Assembly (NCBI GenBank): GCA_018829445.1
Contig: JAHJTV010000040.1
Coordinates: 1-45,629 of the forward strand
Direction of reading: 5' to 3'
Length of the DNA: 45,629 bases
Origin: a bacterium
Lineage (GTDB): Bacteria; SAR324; XYD2-FULL-50-16
The stretch's first letter is position 1, and each line of letters starts with the position of its first letter. The position numbers and the translations under genes are program-made. Positions 8,264 through 17,167 of the stretch are shown here, piece after piece. The notes below the pieces were generated by a model. It was given only the letters and a program-made list of their open reading frames with translations. It did no database searches and had not been told where the DNA came from.

Positions 8264-8620
8264 ATGAATCGAATTTTGATCACGGTTTTATTGCTTTGCT
8301 GTAGCAATGTCTTTATGACATTTGCATGGTACGGGCATTTACGGAATCTCTCCCATAAGCCTTGGATTGTTGCTGCATTGGTAAGCTGGGGAATTGCTTT
8401 GTTTGAATATCTGCTTCAGGTCCCGGCAAATCGCCTGGGTCATGAAGTCATATCTGTAGGGCAATTGAAAATCCTGCAGGAAGTGATTACTTTATTTATT
8501 TTTGTTCCCTTTTCCATCTTCTTTATGAAAGAGAAAATCTCTTTGGATTACCTTTGGGCAGGATTCTGTTTGCTTGGTGCAGTATTCTTTTTATTTAGGA
8601 GCAGAATATTTGGCGCTTAA
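8264..8620 (+). CDS. DUF486/DMT-superfamily small membrane protein
   Basis: This 118-residue integral membrane protein of the DUF486 (PF04342) family has four predicted helices: ILITVLLLCCSNVFMTFAWY, WIVAALVSWGIALFEYLLQV, EVITLFIFVPFSIFFM and LWAGFCLLGAVFFLF. The family motifs NVFMTFAWYGHL, YLLQVPANRLGH and LKILQEVITLFIF are all present. It belongs to the drug/metabolite transporter superfamily, but its substrate is unknown. Length is normal. It ends 58 bases before the next gene's ATG in the same direction, so they may be co-transcribed. Confidence 0.92.
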   Translation: MNRILITVLLLCCSNVFMTFAWYGHLRNLSHKPWIVAALVSWGIALFEYLLQVPANRLGHEVISVGQLKILQEVITLFIFVPFSIFFMKEKISLDYLWAGFCLLGAVFFLFRSRIFGA

Positions 8621-8678
8621 CCTATAGATTGAATCGGTGGTGATGGCAGCCGATCATCATACTAACCAAGGAATAATC

Positions 8679-9470
8679 ATGAAAGTTGTCGATTTAACTC
8701 CTGAACATGAAGCTCTTTATTTCGAGTGCCTTGAAGATTGGTCGGATGAAATCAAAGAAGCGGGCGATCATAAAGCCTGTTGGTATCGTAAATATAAGGA
8801 TAGAGGTTTACGGATCAAGCTTGCTCTTGATGACGACGGGAAAGTCGGTGGTATGATTCAATATTTACCAATCGAAGAGTCGTCCATCCAAGGCAATAAC
8901 CTGTTCTTCATCCTATGCATTTGGATTCATGGCTATAAGAAAGGCAGGGGTAATTTTCAAAAGAAAGGTATGGGAAAAGCACTTCTGAAAGCTGCTGAAG
9001 ACGACGCGAAAGAGAAAGGCGCAAAAGGAATGGCCGCATGGGGAGTTTGGTTACCTTTTTGGATGAAAGCATCCTGGTTCAAAAAACATGGTTATAAGAA
9101 AGCTGATCGGGATGGAATGGCTCTATTGGTTTGGAAGCCTTTCACAGACGACACACAGCCTCCCCGTTGGATAAAACAGAAAAAACAAATCCCTTCCAGC
9201 TCTGGCAAAGTAAATGTGACCGCCTTCCTAAACGGTTGGTGTCCTGCTCAGAATATGGTGTATGAGAGAACCAGGAGAGCAAGTGCCGTATTCGGAGACA
9301 AGGTGGTTTTCCAGACAATTGATACCACAGATCGTGAGTCATTTTTAGAATGGGGCATTGCGGATGGCATATTTGTCAATGGGAAAAAATTAAGTAGCGG
9401 CCCCCCGCCATCCTATGAGAAAATCAGAAGAATTATCGCCAAACACGTGAAAAAGACAAAGACCGCTTAG
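8679..9470 (+). CDS. GNAT acetyltransferase with C-terminal YoaP-like domain
   Basis: The protein is 263 residues from the ATG at 8679, which has AAGGAA five bases upstream; an in-frame start at 8637 lacks a good ribosome site. Residues 1-155 are a GNAT domain: VVDLTPEHEALYFECLEDW, GGMIQYLPIEES, GMGKALLKAAEDDAKEKGAKG (acetyl-CoA loop and helix), and FKKHGYKKADR. Residues about 165-260 are a thioredoxin-like YoaP domain with NGWCPAQNMVYERTRRA and GIFVNGKKLSSGPPPSYEKI. Two-domain proteins of this type occur widely as orphans; the acceptor is not known. The single Cys in GWCPAQ sits where the YoaP family has it. Confidence 0.88.
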   Translation: MKVVDLTPEHEALYFECLEDWSDEIKEAGDHKACWYRKYKDRGLRIKLALDDDGKVGGMIQYLPIEESSIQGNNLFFILCIWIHGYKKGRGNFQKKGMGKALLKAAEDDAKEKGAKGMAAWGVWLPFWMKASWFKKHGYKKADRDGMALLVWKPFTDDTQPPRWIKQKKQIPSSSGKVNVTAFLNGWCPAQNMVYERTRRASAVFGDKVVFQTIDTTDRESFLEWGIADGIFVNGKKLSSGPPPSYEKIRRIIAKHVKKTKTA

Positions 9471-9680
9471 CTTTTGAGAATGGAGAATCGCTACAAGATA
9501 TGAAAGTGCGAAGCTGTCAGGCGTGAGTTAAGGCATACCTGCATATTTGGATGCCCCATGTACAATAGCGCAAGCCTGACGCTGGCATTATATATGGTGG
9601 CTGGCCCCGAAATTAACAAATAAACCAAAAATCCTTTTCTAAAAGGGTGTATTTGAGTTACTTTTGGTTCAAAAAGACGA

Positions 9681-9746
9681 AAAAACATCTCATAGATCCT
9701 CTATTCCTATTTTTAAGGAGGAATAGAGGATCTATGAGATGTTTTT
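9681..9746. terminator. 28-bp perfect hairpin in the 9471-10056 gap
   Basis: The arms 9681-9708 and 9719-9746 are perfectly complementary over 28 bp with a 10-nt loop. The right arm ends in TTTTT and the left arm starts with AAAAA, so it could end transcription in both directions. It lies 210 bases after the GNAT-YoaP gene. The rest of the 586-bp gap shows an imperfect inverted repeat (TCAGGC near 9519, GCCTGA near 9575) and an AT-rich leader before the DUF1566 gene; I see no gene. Confidence 0.75.
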
Positions 9747-10056
9747 ATTGGTGAACTATTTTTTATTTAAGACTGCTATCTTATAACAGTCTTAAATATC
9801 AAAAACCGGGCAAAACGTTTAAATACTAGTCATTGAATATGATCTATTAATTTTTCACTGTGCCGGGCTTACTCCAACATATACATTAAGTGGGCTTTGC
9901 AGATTTAATATTCGTTCTTCAATAGATTATGAATGAGATTCTGGTTGGACCCTATTGACACAGCTAAACAAGCCCGATTCCGACTTTCTATCACAAAAAT
10001 CGATTCAAGCAACAGATGTATCTTCAATATAAAAACATTATTATACGAGGAGAAAT

Positions 10057-11253
10057 GTGATAAGAATCCTATCCATAGGACTTGTGTTATTTTTTTGTTT
10101 TGCCAGCACCCTGTCACTTGCTTTTAACGATACGCAAAAACCGGTTGAGATTCCAACTGGAAACGAAACGCCTGTCAGTAGTTATGGCAACCCAATCCTG
10201 ATTGCTTCAAACAGTCCTTCACAACTCGATCAGGAGCTTTGGGATATGGTAAAAACATCTGAGGACATTCGAGATTTTGAGGATTATCTCAAAGAATTTC
10301 CCGATGGATTTTATAAGAAGATTGCAAAATTCCGCATCAGACAGTTAAAAAGGTCTGACAGCCAGACAACCCAAAGTGAACCAAAACCTCAACAGGCCGC
10401 AGAAACAAAAGAAATAGTGGAATCCTTTAATGTTGTAAGGGATGAATCTACCGGTTTAATGTGGCAGAAAAGGGAAGCTGAAGAAAAAGTCTGGTGGCTA
10501 GCTGACAGGTATTGTGCCGACCTCGAACTCGACGGATACGATGATTGGAAGCTGCCGAACAAGAGGGATCTGGTCACATCCTTTAATATAAAGGACCGAT
10601 TTCCCGGATATGTATCCTCCACAAAAAGCTATTATTGGTCCTCTTCGACAAATAATTACGACTCTGACTATGCTTATGGGATGTTTGCCGAAAATGGAGA
10701 GTTGTTTGATGATGGAGATAAAACGTTAGCTTATCTTGTTCGTTGCGTCAGAATTACTGACGCCGTGAACAAAAGGAATGCCGGTCGTTTCAAAAAAGCA
10801 GCCCGTTTTTTGGACCACCGCTCATATAACCGGACTACCTCAAAGGAAATAGAACAAGGGAAAAAGGCTATTTCTTATTATAAGAACCTTCTGGCAGGAA
10901 AAGGGATTGAGTTGACAAAATTCTATGTGTCAACGGATGCAGGCGAAGGTTTGGATTATGATCCGGATATCACAAAAAAAACCTGGATAAAAGAAAGTGC
11001 TTTCAGCGGCTTTCAGACTAATGATGCCTTTATCTTCAGCAAAGGCAAACAGTTGGGATTAGATGTTGTCATAACTTATGATGTAAAATGGAGAAAAAAC
11101 AGGGGAACATATCAAGTCTATCTTTTTGATATCGAATCAGATCGGAAATATAGCCGAACGAAAAAAACATACAGTTCAGATTCCGGAGACAATTGGGAGG
11201 AAGTTATGACTGAAATATTAAATGATTACATCAACGACAGCGGCCATATTTGA
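10057..11253 (+). CDS. Secreted DUF1566 (Lcl C-terminal) domain protein
   Basis: The 398-residue protein starts at GTG 10057 behind GAGGAG. A signal peptide is clear (ILSIGLVLFFCFASTLSLA, cleavage near residue 23). Residues about 60-88 (LWDMVKTSEDIRDFEDYLKE) form a small helical segment as in caspase-like or TPR-associated proteins. Residues about 125-235 are a DUF1566/Lcl domain: STGLMWQKRE, YCADLELDGYDDWKLPNKRDL, YYWSSSTNNY and YLVRCVR. The C-terminal 150 residues (SYYKNLLAGKGIELTKFYVS...) match nothing I recognise. It probably acts at the cell surface or in the periplasm. Start and domain calls are firm; function is unknown. Confidence 0.85.
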   Translation: MIRILSIGLVLFFCFASTLSLAFNDTQKPVEIPTGNETPVSSYGNPILIASNSPSQLDQELWDMVKTSEDIRDFEDYLKEFPDGFYKKIAKFRIRQLKRSDSQTTQSEPKPQQAAETKEIVESFNVVRDESTGLMWQKREAEEKVWWLADRYCADLELDGYDDWKLPNKRDLVTSFNIKDRFPGYVSSTKSYYWSSSTNNYDSDYAYGMFAENGELFDDGDKTLAYLVRCVRITDAVNKRNAGRFKKAARFLDHRSYNRTTSKEIEQGKKAISYYKNLLAGKGIELTKFYVSTDAGEGLDYDPDITKKTWIKESAFSGFQTNDAFIFSKGKQLGLDVVITYDVKWRKNRGTYQVYLFDIESDRKYSRTKKTYSSDSGDNWEEVMTEILNDYINDSGHI

Positions 11254-11550
11254 TTTTGGCTCTTCATCTAAAGATGATTTAATGATTAGGCTTAGTCTTT
11301 AAATTACTGGCCTTGCTGTTCGGTTCCGGAGGGAAAACGCTTTACAAGGAGAATAGTAAAGACCTTTAATAACTTCTAAGACAGCTTCACCACAATAAAA
11401 CAGCCATCAGCCGAAATCAAAAAGAAGCTGGTTATTCTTATTCCTCTTTGCAGTCATAGGCAGATTCTTTCATCTCATTCACCACCGCTCTCAAATAAAA
11501 AGAGTGCGGATAATCAGTCAACCACGGTTCTTTTTTGAGTTTGAATATCA

Positions 11551-12078
11551 ATGCACCGAGAAATTGGAGACTATATAATCCGCGACTGGCAAATGGAGGA
11601 TGCGCCTGCATTAGCCGACCATGCGAACAATAAAAATATCTGGTTGAATTTGCGTGATGTGTTCCCGTATCCATATGGAATTCATGACGCAGAATCCTTT
11701 ATAGTTCACGTCATTGCAGCAAAACCGGCAACTGTTTTTGCCATTGCCACTCAATCAGAAGCCATTGGCAGCATCGGGCTTGTTCCCGGCGAAGATGTGC
11801 ATCGCTATACGGCGGAACTTGGATATTGGCTTGCAGAACCGTTTTGGGGAAAGGGAATAACGACTCAAGCCGTAAATTGCCTGACCGCGTACGCGATTCA
11901 AGACCTGAAGCTACACAGGGTTTTTGCCGAACCATTTACCACCAATCAAGCTTCTGCCCGGGTTCTTGAAAAAGCCGGATTCACTTGTGAGGGAATACTA
12001 CGATCGAGTGCCTTTAAAGATAACAAAATACGGGATCAATTCATCTACAGTTATATCGGGAAGAGTATCAGGGCATGA
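11551..12078 (+). CDS. RimJ/RimL-type GNAT acetyltransferase
   Basis: The 175-residue GNAT is of the RimJ/RimL (acetyltransferase_3) type, which acetylate protein N-termini or small amines. It has IRDWQMEDAPALADHANNKN, SIGLVPGEDVHRYTAELGYW, WLAEPFWGKGITTQAV (acetyl-CoA loop, GKGI), FAEPFTTNQASARVLEKAGF and EGILRSSAFKDNKIRDQFIY, the ordered motifs of the family at normal length. No strong ribosome site precedes the ATG. The 297 bases before it hold no gene I can see. It lies in a + strand run of accessory genes. Confidence 0.92.
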   Translation: MHREIGDYIIRDWQMEDAPALADHANNKNIWLNLRDVFPYPYGIHDAESFIVHVIAAKPATVFAIATQSEAIGSIGLVPGEDVHRYTAELGYWLAEPFWGKGITTQAVNCLTAYAIQDLKLHRVFAEPFTTNQASARVLEKAGFTCEGILRSSAFKDNKIRDQFIYSYIGKSIRA

Positions 12079-12188
12079 TTTTACTGTTTCCAATCTGAAT
12101 ATCTGCGTTGTACCATTCCTTTTGGGAATGAAAAAAAGGGGATCATTTGACGTGATCAAATTCTGTCCATCTTCACAGCAGGCTCGTT

Positions 12189-12632
12189 ATGATTAAGGTA
12201 TTTATTCAAAGCGAAGGCGGTTCCTACGAGAAGCACAAATATAACGAGAAAACCCTTGAATACCTGACAACGGTCCGATTGCCCCTGGCATATCCTTATC
12301 CATATGGCTTCATTTTGGACACAACAGCCGCCGACGGCGATAATCTGGATTGCTATGTGATCACCGATGAACCATTGAAAACGGGCACAATCGTGGAATG
12401 TCGGCCGTTCGGTCTTTTGGAGCAGATAGAAGACGGTGAGGACGATCATAAGATTCTGGCGTCGCTTCCGGGCATGAAAATCGATTGGGATCAGGATCTG
12501 CTGGAGGAATTGCAGGACTTTATTTATGGCGTTTTTTCCCAAGCATCCGAATCGTCCGTCAGAGTTGGTCGGATACTTTCGGAAGAGGTGGCTTTAAAAG
12601 TAATTCAACAATCAAAAATCCAAAAAACATGA
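12189..12632 (+). CDS. Inorganic pyrophosphatase-family protein
   Basis: This 147-residue protein is related to the type I soluble inorganic pyrophosphatase, which hydrolyses PPi to phosphate. It has YNEKTLEYLTTVRLPLAYPYPYGFI, DGDNLDCYVI (the conserved Asp metal ligands), IVECRPFGLLEQIEDGEDDHKILA (ligand-rich motif) and a helical C-terminus. It is shorter than bacterial PPases (about 175) and lacks the typical RxxVEV opening, so it belongs to a short divergent branch. The TGA stop overlaps the ATG of the GFA-family gene (ATGA), so the two are translationally coupled. It may act on another phosphate anhydride. Confidence 0.87.
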   Translation: MIKVFIQSEGGSYEKHKYNEKTLEYLTTVRLPLAYPYPYGFILDTTAADGDNLDCYVITDEPLKTGTIVECRPFGLLEQIEDGEDDHKILASLPGMKIDWDQDLLEELQDFIYGVFSQASESSVRVGRILSEEVALKVIQQSKIQKT

Positions 12633-13120
12633 TAGAAGAAACAACACTCAATGGCGGTTGCACTTGCGGCAATATTCGATATCAAATGACAAGTAAACCG
12701 ATGATTGTTCACTGCTGCCATTGTCGCTGGTGCCAGCGGGAGACCGGCGCGTCATTTGCCCTGAATGCCGTAATTGAGGCTGATCGGGTAATAACAATCA
12801 AGGGAACGCCTGAGGCCATCAATACCCCGTCCTTTAGTGGAAAAGGTCAGAAAATATGGCGCTGCCCCGTCTGCCGAATTGCAGTCTGGAGTAATTACTC
12901 AGGAGCGGGGGATTCAATTAACTTTGTCAGGGTCGGAACTCTCGATAATCCTGATCTGCTGCCACCGGATATTAATATCTATACCGAATCCAAACAGCCT
13001 TGGATCAGTCTTCCTTCCGATATCCCCGTTGTCAGCCAGTATTACGATCTGAAGGAATATTGGCCGAAAGAAAGCCTTGATCGCAGGAAAGCGCATTTTC
13101 AGAAAACAGCAAAAGAGTGA
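12629..13120 (+). CDS. GFA/CENP-V-family zinc-binding protein
   Basis: Starting at ATG 12629, which overlaps the upstream pyrophosphatase stop, the protein has 163 residues. The frame extends further upstream but only through the end of the other gene. The GFA (glutathione-dependent formaldehyde-activating) zinc motifs are present: GGCTCGNIRY, HCCHCRWCQRETGASF and WRCPVCRIAVWS, i.e. CxC, CxxC and the second CxxC. Most members are not known to act on formaldehyde; S-transfer on glutathione-type substrates is plausible. The product of a second member of this family lies at 35844-36272 in the right cassette array. Confidence 0.88.
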   Translation: MIEETTLNGGCTCGNIRYQMTSKPMIVHCCHCRWCQRETGASFALNAVIEADRVITIKGTPEAINTPSFSGKGQKIWRCPVCRIAVWSNYSGAGDSINFVRVGTLDNPDLLPPDINIYTESKQPWISLPSDIPVVSQYYDLKEYWPKESLDRRKAHFQKTAKE

Positions 13121-13222
13121 ATCTGCAACAACAGAAATCCTGGAGCTCAACATTCCAGGCAAGTGCCGCTCATCAATCGCTGATTTCACTGATGAATACC
13201 ATATTTAAAAGGAATCGACTTC

Positions 13223-13933
13223 ATGCGAATTTGGGACATTCATCCGGGATATCTGAACCGGCAAAGTCTGCTGGGTGAACATCGTGAGCTCCATGGAATT
13301 GTCTCCATTCTGGTAAACGGTAAAAAAGGATATTCCCGTCATCCCGAAACAATGCGATGGGTTGATTTTGGTTGGGCTCTCAAGCAGCGTCACCTCTTAT
13401 TGGCGGCAGAGATGTCATTAAGAGGGTATACGGATAGATCTCCTGCGATCATTGCGGAAACCAACTCGGAAAAATGGCCAAAAATCTACATCGATGAACC
13501 TTACACACAATTGCAACTGCTTGAAATCAAGTACCGGAACAAGGAGCAAGGGCGTATACCTCTGCCTAAAAACGCCCAGCAGTTGTGGAGCCATCATAAA
13601 TATTCAGTGCTTGCAAGAGATGTCAATCTTTACCGGGAGCTGGGAAGGGGAGTATCCTATTCAGACCCTCGACCCGGCTTTGAGGAATTGACAAAGGTGG
13701 TGACAGAGGTGTTAAGACAACCCCCCTCAACGGGTGGTTTGAGAAACGCGTTACAGCACATGTGGGGGTATGTTTCCGAATACCCTCCAATTGCTAAAGG
13801 GGAAACGGAATCCTGGTCCTTACACAAATTGCTTAAAGAGATACAGCTCCGTTCTTCAGCTTGTGACGAGCGTTACCTGATCTCTTCAACTGCATTAAGC
13901 GACTTAAAACCATGGGTTGTGACCGTGCAGTAG
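13223..13933 (+). CDS. Pyrimidine-dimer DNA glycosylase domain fused to DUF1722 (YbgA)
   Basis: Residues 1-125 resemble the T4 endonuclease V-type Pyr_excise family (PF03013): MRIWDIHPGYLNRQSLLGEHRELHG with the WDI and Leu-Gly-Glu-His-Arg-Glu motif, and YSRHPETMRW. Residues about 135-236 are a YbgA/DUF1722 domain (QLWSHHKYSVLARDVNLY, LRNALQHMWGY, RYLISSTALSDLKPWV), a domain often found with photolyase genes. Together they suggest repair of UV photoproducts: glycosylase/lyase first, helper second. The total of 236 residues fits one of each domain. Upstream sequence (13121-13222) shows GGAATC only; the ATG at 13223 begins the family motif directly, so the start is secure. Confidence 0.8.
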   Translation: MRIWDIHPGYLNRQSLLGEHRELHGIVSILVNGKKGYSRHPETMRWVDFGWALKQRHLLLAAEMSLRGYTDRSPAIIAETNSEKWPKIYIDEPYTQLQLLEIKYRNKEQGRIPLPKNAQQLWSHHKYSVLARDVNLYRELGRGVSYSDPRPGFEELTKVVTEVLRQPPSTGGLRNALQHMWGYVSEYPPIAKGETESWSLHKLLKEIQLRSSACDERYLISSTALSDLKPWVVTVQ

Positions 13934-14151
13934 AACAATGCTGCACCGCTATGTAATCCGCGGGTTGCCACGCATTGAGATGAACACCGGAAAAGTGCTG
14001 CAAAGATATTAAGTTTGTAAAAATAGTGCTTCTTACGGCATATTGATGATAAAGCAACACCGACAATAACAGATGCCAAACTGATTTATTAAGGTATAAA
14101 TTGATAATCCCTGGCTGGTTAAGTAAATAAACCATTATAAAGGATCCGTTT

Positions 14152-14748
14152 ATGAAAAATATTTTCGATTACCTGATTACCAAAGAAAACACTCTCAATG
14201 AAGAGGTGTTTGAATCATTCGCTGACTGGATTTTCGAAGGAGGTGTTTCATCCAATGAATTGCCAAGAACTTTTTTACGTTGGTCGGTGCTATACATTAT
14301 GAAAGATTCCGGGGACAGGCACCCCGATAATTCCGATTTTTTTAAGTTTTTTCAGCAATTCGATCGCACCGATTTTGACTCCTTTCTGAATCACATATTG
14401 AAATATGAAGACATTGCCCAACAGGTAGAAATAGAATTAGGAAACGATCAAGCAACCCGGTATTCCGGGGACAATCAATCCACCTATTGGTATTTCTTTG
14501 GTACGATAAAAAAACATATTGAAGAGAACACTCTTTTTCCGGAACAACCCGAAACCAAAAAAACCATTCTTAGTTTTGACAAAAACAGGAAACCCGCAGA
14601 GACGCCCGAAAAAACAAACAATATACCTGATCTACAGGAAGATCCTCTCTCGGATAAGGAGTTGAAGAGCGTAACCAACGTTTTTGCCGTGCTTTTGGCT
14701 ATCCTGGTGGTTGGATTCCTTTTCTTCAATCTGTTTATTAAAGGATAG
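14152..14748 (+). CDS. Tail-anchored-like protein of unknown function
   Basis: The 198-residue protein has an acidic, alpha-helical cytosolic part (residues 1-140; FEGGVSSNELPRTFLRWSV, FFQQFDRTDFDSFLNHILKY), a low-complexity proline/lysine linker (about 140-172) and one C-terminal membrane helix (VFAVLLAILVVGFLFFNLFI, about 176-195). Only a few residues follow the helix. AAGGATCC lies before the ATG. It precedes the thermonuclease gene by 43 bases in the same direction, so they may be one unit. No family is recognised. Confidence 0.7.
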   Translation: MKNIFDYLITKENTLNEEVFESFADWIFEGGVSSNELPRTFLRWSVLYIMKDSGDRHPDNSDFFKFFQQFDRTDFDSFLNHILKYEDIAQQVEIELGNDQATRYSGDNQSTYWYFFGTIKKHIEENTLFPEQPETKKTILSFDKNRKPAETPEKTNNIPDLQEDPLSDKELKSVTNVFAVLLAILVVGFLFFNLFIKG

Positions 14749-14791
14749 TAGACAGGTTGTTGTTGCTTAAATCTGATTTAACGGGGTAATT

Positions 14792-15451
14792 ATGCTGTTT
14801 TCCAGAATAAAACGGTTGATAACGGTTAATATTCAAGACAAAGGAGGTTGGCTTTCCTTCTTAAGGGAACTGGTCTCTTCACCAAAAAAAATCATAATAA
14901 TCGGAGCCGTTGTGCTTTTTCTTTATGGCGGAGTATCCATTTTTACCGCTGAGGATCAGATTTCAAATAAAAAACCTTTTGTTCCGGAATTGATAGCAAG
15001 AAACCAGGAGAAGGTGGACATCGAAAAAGTGATCGACGGGGACACATTGATCATATCCGGCAAACAATACAAATCCGAGAAGTTGCGCTTAATTGGTGTT
15101 GATACACCGGAAGTACACGATCAATATAAAATGCAGCGTGATGCCAAAAGGCTTGGCATGACACTATCTGAAGTCCGGGAAAAAGGATTGGAGGCAAGCC
15201 GTTTTGTGGAGAATCTGATTACGTTGAAAGATCCGCGTCGATTTTTCCGTCTGGAACTGGATACAGAAGAGCGTGATAAATATGGGAGATTACTGGGCTA
15301 CATCTGGCTGGCAGATACCATGCTGAACGAAGAGATCATAAAGGCTGGATACGGCACGGCAATGATGATTCCACCCAACTCCAAATATTATAAAAGATTT
15401 CAAAAACTGGAAAAAAAAGCCAAAGCAGATAAAGTTGGCATATGGAAATAA
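14792..15451 (+). CDS. Membrane-anchored thermonuclease (SNase) family protein
   Basis: The 219-residue protein has one N-terminal membrane segment (IIIIGAVVLFLYGGVSIFT, about 34-52) followed by a staphylococcal-nuclease-like domain. Visible motifs are VIDGDTLII with the metal-binding DGDT, LRLIGVDTPEVHDQYK (Arg and Asp of the active site), LDTEERDKYGRLLGYIWL (second Arg and RLLGY), and MLNEEIIKAGYGTAMMIPPN. The C-terminal KAKADKVGIWK is the family end. It should degrade or nick nucleic acid in the periplasm or at the outer face of the membrane. A 26-bp hairpin follows the stop and separates it from the convergent P5C dehydrogenase gene. Confidence 0.92.
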   Translation: MLFSRIKRLITVNIQDKGGWLSFLRELVSSPKKIIIIGAVVLFLYGGVSIFTAEDQISNKKPFVPELIARNQEKVDIEKVIDGDTLIISGKQYKSEKLRLIGVDTPEVHDQYKMQRDAKRLGMTLSEVREKGLEASRFVENLITLKDPRRFFRLELDTEERDKYGRLLGYIWLADTMLNEEIIKAGYGTAMMIPPNSKYYKRFQKLEKKAKADKVGIWK

Positions 15452-15454
15452 AAC

Positions 15455-15508
15455 AATTACGGGGATATAATACTTAACTCTTGAGTTAAGTATTATATCC
15501 CCGTAATT
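15455..15508. terminator. 26-bp near-palindrome between convergent genes
   Basis: The arms 15455-15480 and 15483-15508 are perfectly complementary (26 bp) around a 2-bp centre. It starts four bases after the thermonuclease stop and ends 18 bases before the stop of the facing dehydrogenase gene. It could end both transcripts, though no T-run follows on either side. Confidence 0.8.
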
Positions 15509-15526
15509 CCGAAGGGAATGAGAGGC

Positions 15527-17167
15527 CTATTCCTCAGTCATGTATGGATACTTAAAATCGGTGGGGGGCACAAAAGTTTCCTTGATAGCTCTCGGACTAA
15601 CCCATCTTAACAGATTCAGAATACTGCCGGCTTTATCATTGGTCCCGCTGGCTCTTGCTCCGCCAAAAGGCTGCTGACCTACCACGGCGCCGGTCGGTTT
15701 GTCATTGATGTAAAAATTCCCCGCGGCATTCTCCAATCTGTCGGATGCTTTCTGCAGCAACCCCCTGTCTTTTCCAAAAATCGCACCTGTCAAAGCATAA
15801 GGACTGGTTTCATCCAACAAATCCATGGTGGCATCGACCTCGTTATCATCATAGACATACACCGTCAGGACAGGACCGAAGATCTCCTCTTCCATGGATT
15901 TGAATTTTGGATTGGTGGTCAGGATGATTGTCGGATGAACAAAGTACCCTTTGGAATCGTCATACTCTCCGCCAATGATCACCTCAGCATCATCAGCCTG
16001 TTTTGCGTAATCAATGTAACTTGCAATATTATCAAAGGAGTTCTTATCGATGACAGCGGCCATAAAGGTTCTGAAATCACAAACATCCCCCACCGTAATC
16101 TCGGCAATCATCTCCTTTAAATACTGCAGAACTTGTGGCCAGATTGATGCCGGAATATAGGCTCGACTGGCTGCGGAACACTTTTGTCCCTGATATTCAA
16201 AAGCCCCTCTCACCAAGGCAACGGCCAAAGCTTTCACTTCAGAATCAGGCATGGCAAAGACAAAGTCTTTACCACCAGTCTCACCGACAATTCTGGGATA
16301 GGTCTTATAAAGTCCGTTGCTCAGGTTTTCTCCCACGGTTTTCCACATGGAATTAAAGGTTACAGTTGAGCCGGTGAAGTGAATTCCCGCGAAATGGGGG
16401 CTTTTTAGTACAGGATCACCGACAGAGCGACCTTTCCCCGGTACAAAATTGATTACACCATCGGGCAGACCAGCCTGCTTGAGAATCTTCATCAGATAGT
16501 AATTGCTTAAGACGGCGGTGCTTGACGGTTTCCATACACAAACGTTCCCCATCATCGCCGGAGCCGTTGGCAGATTACCGCCAATCGCGGTGAAATTGAA
16601 AGGAGTGATGGCAAAAACAAATCCTTCCAGGGGCCTATAGGTAACCCGGTTCCACATGCCTGCCGGACTGACCGGAGGTTGACCTTTATAAACGTCCATC
16701 ATATAGGCGACATTAAATCTCCAGAAATCAGCCAATTCACAAGCCGCTTCAATCTCCGACTGAAAAACGTTTTTGCTCTGTCCCAGCATGGTGGCAGCAT
16801 TTATCACATCCCGCCACGGTCCGGTCAGCAGATCGGCCGCTTTGAGAAAAACAGCCGCTCTTTCCTCCACCGGTGTTTTACTCCAGCTTTTCCTGGCTTC
16901 CAATGCAGATTCAATCGCATGATTGACCTCCCTTTCACCTGCCTGATGGAATTTCCCCAGGTTTAAGGACAGATCATGGGGAGCTTTAATATCTACGGTG
17001 CTTCCGGTCTTAATTTCCTCATCGCCAATGATCACTGGCACCTCAACCGGATTGCTTTTTTGCTTTTCAAGTTCCTTTTTTAGTGTCATTTTTTCAACTG
17101 ATCCGGGGAGATAGGATCGAACCGCTTCGTTTTTCGGTTCAGGAATATTAAAAATCCCTAGGGTCAT
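15527..17167 (-). CDS. pruA: L-glutamate gamma-semialdehyde (P5C) dehydrogenase
   Basis: This enzyme oxidises glutamate gamma-semialdehyde (from pyrroline-5-carboxylate) to glutamate with NAD, the second step of proline breakdown. From the ATG at 17167 (AAAGGAGGC six bases upstream) it has 546 residues, the length of the stand-alone RocA/PruA type. Visible motifs are FAITPFNFTAIGGNLPTAP, VVW-type KPSSTAVLSNYY, GIHFTGSTVTFN, GETGGKDF (catalytic Glu), YQGQKCSAASR (catalytic Cys) and EEIFGPVLTVYVYDD. The fused PutA proline dehydrogenase part is absent, and no prodh is nearby. The frame opens ten codons farther upstream but the ribosome site fixes the start. Confidence 0.95.
   Translation of the reverse strand: MTLGIFNIPEPKNEAVRSYLPGSVEKMTLKKELEKQKSNPVEVPVIIGDEEIKTGSTVDIKAPHDLSLNLGKFHQAGEREVNHAIESALEARKSWSKTPVEERAAVFLKAADLLTGPWRDVINAATMLGQSKNVFQSEIEAACELADFWRFNVAYMMDVYKGQPPVSPAGMWNRVTYRPLEGFVFAITPFNFTAIGGNLPTAPAMMGNVCVWKPSSTAVLSNYYLMKILKQAGLPDGVINFVPGKGRSVGDPVLKSPHFAGIHFTGSTVTFNSMWKTVGENLSNGLYKTYPRIVGETGGKDFVFAMPDSEVKALAVALVRGAFEYQGQKCSAASRAYIPASIWPQVLQYLKEMIAEITVGDVCDFRTFMAAVIDKNSFDNIASYIDYAKQADDAEVIIGGEYDDSKGYFVHPTIILTTNPKFKSMEEEIFGPVLTVYVYDDNEVDATMDLLDETSPYALTGAIFGKDRGLLQKASDRLENAAGNFYINDKPTGAVVGQQPFGGARASGTNDKAGSILNLLRWVSPRAIKETFVPPTDFKYPYMTEE

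Noticed and set aside
8637..8678. Upstream start of the GNAT-YoaP gene
   Set aside because: The ATG at 8679 has AAGGAA at correct spacing, and the added 14 residues are not family-like.
15935..16369. Plus-strand frames opposite pruA
   Set aside because: They are antisense shadows of a well-supported dehydrogenase.
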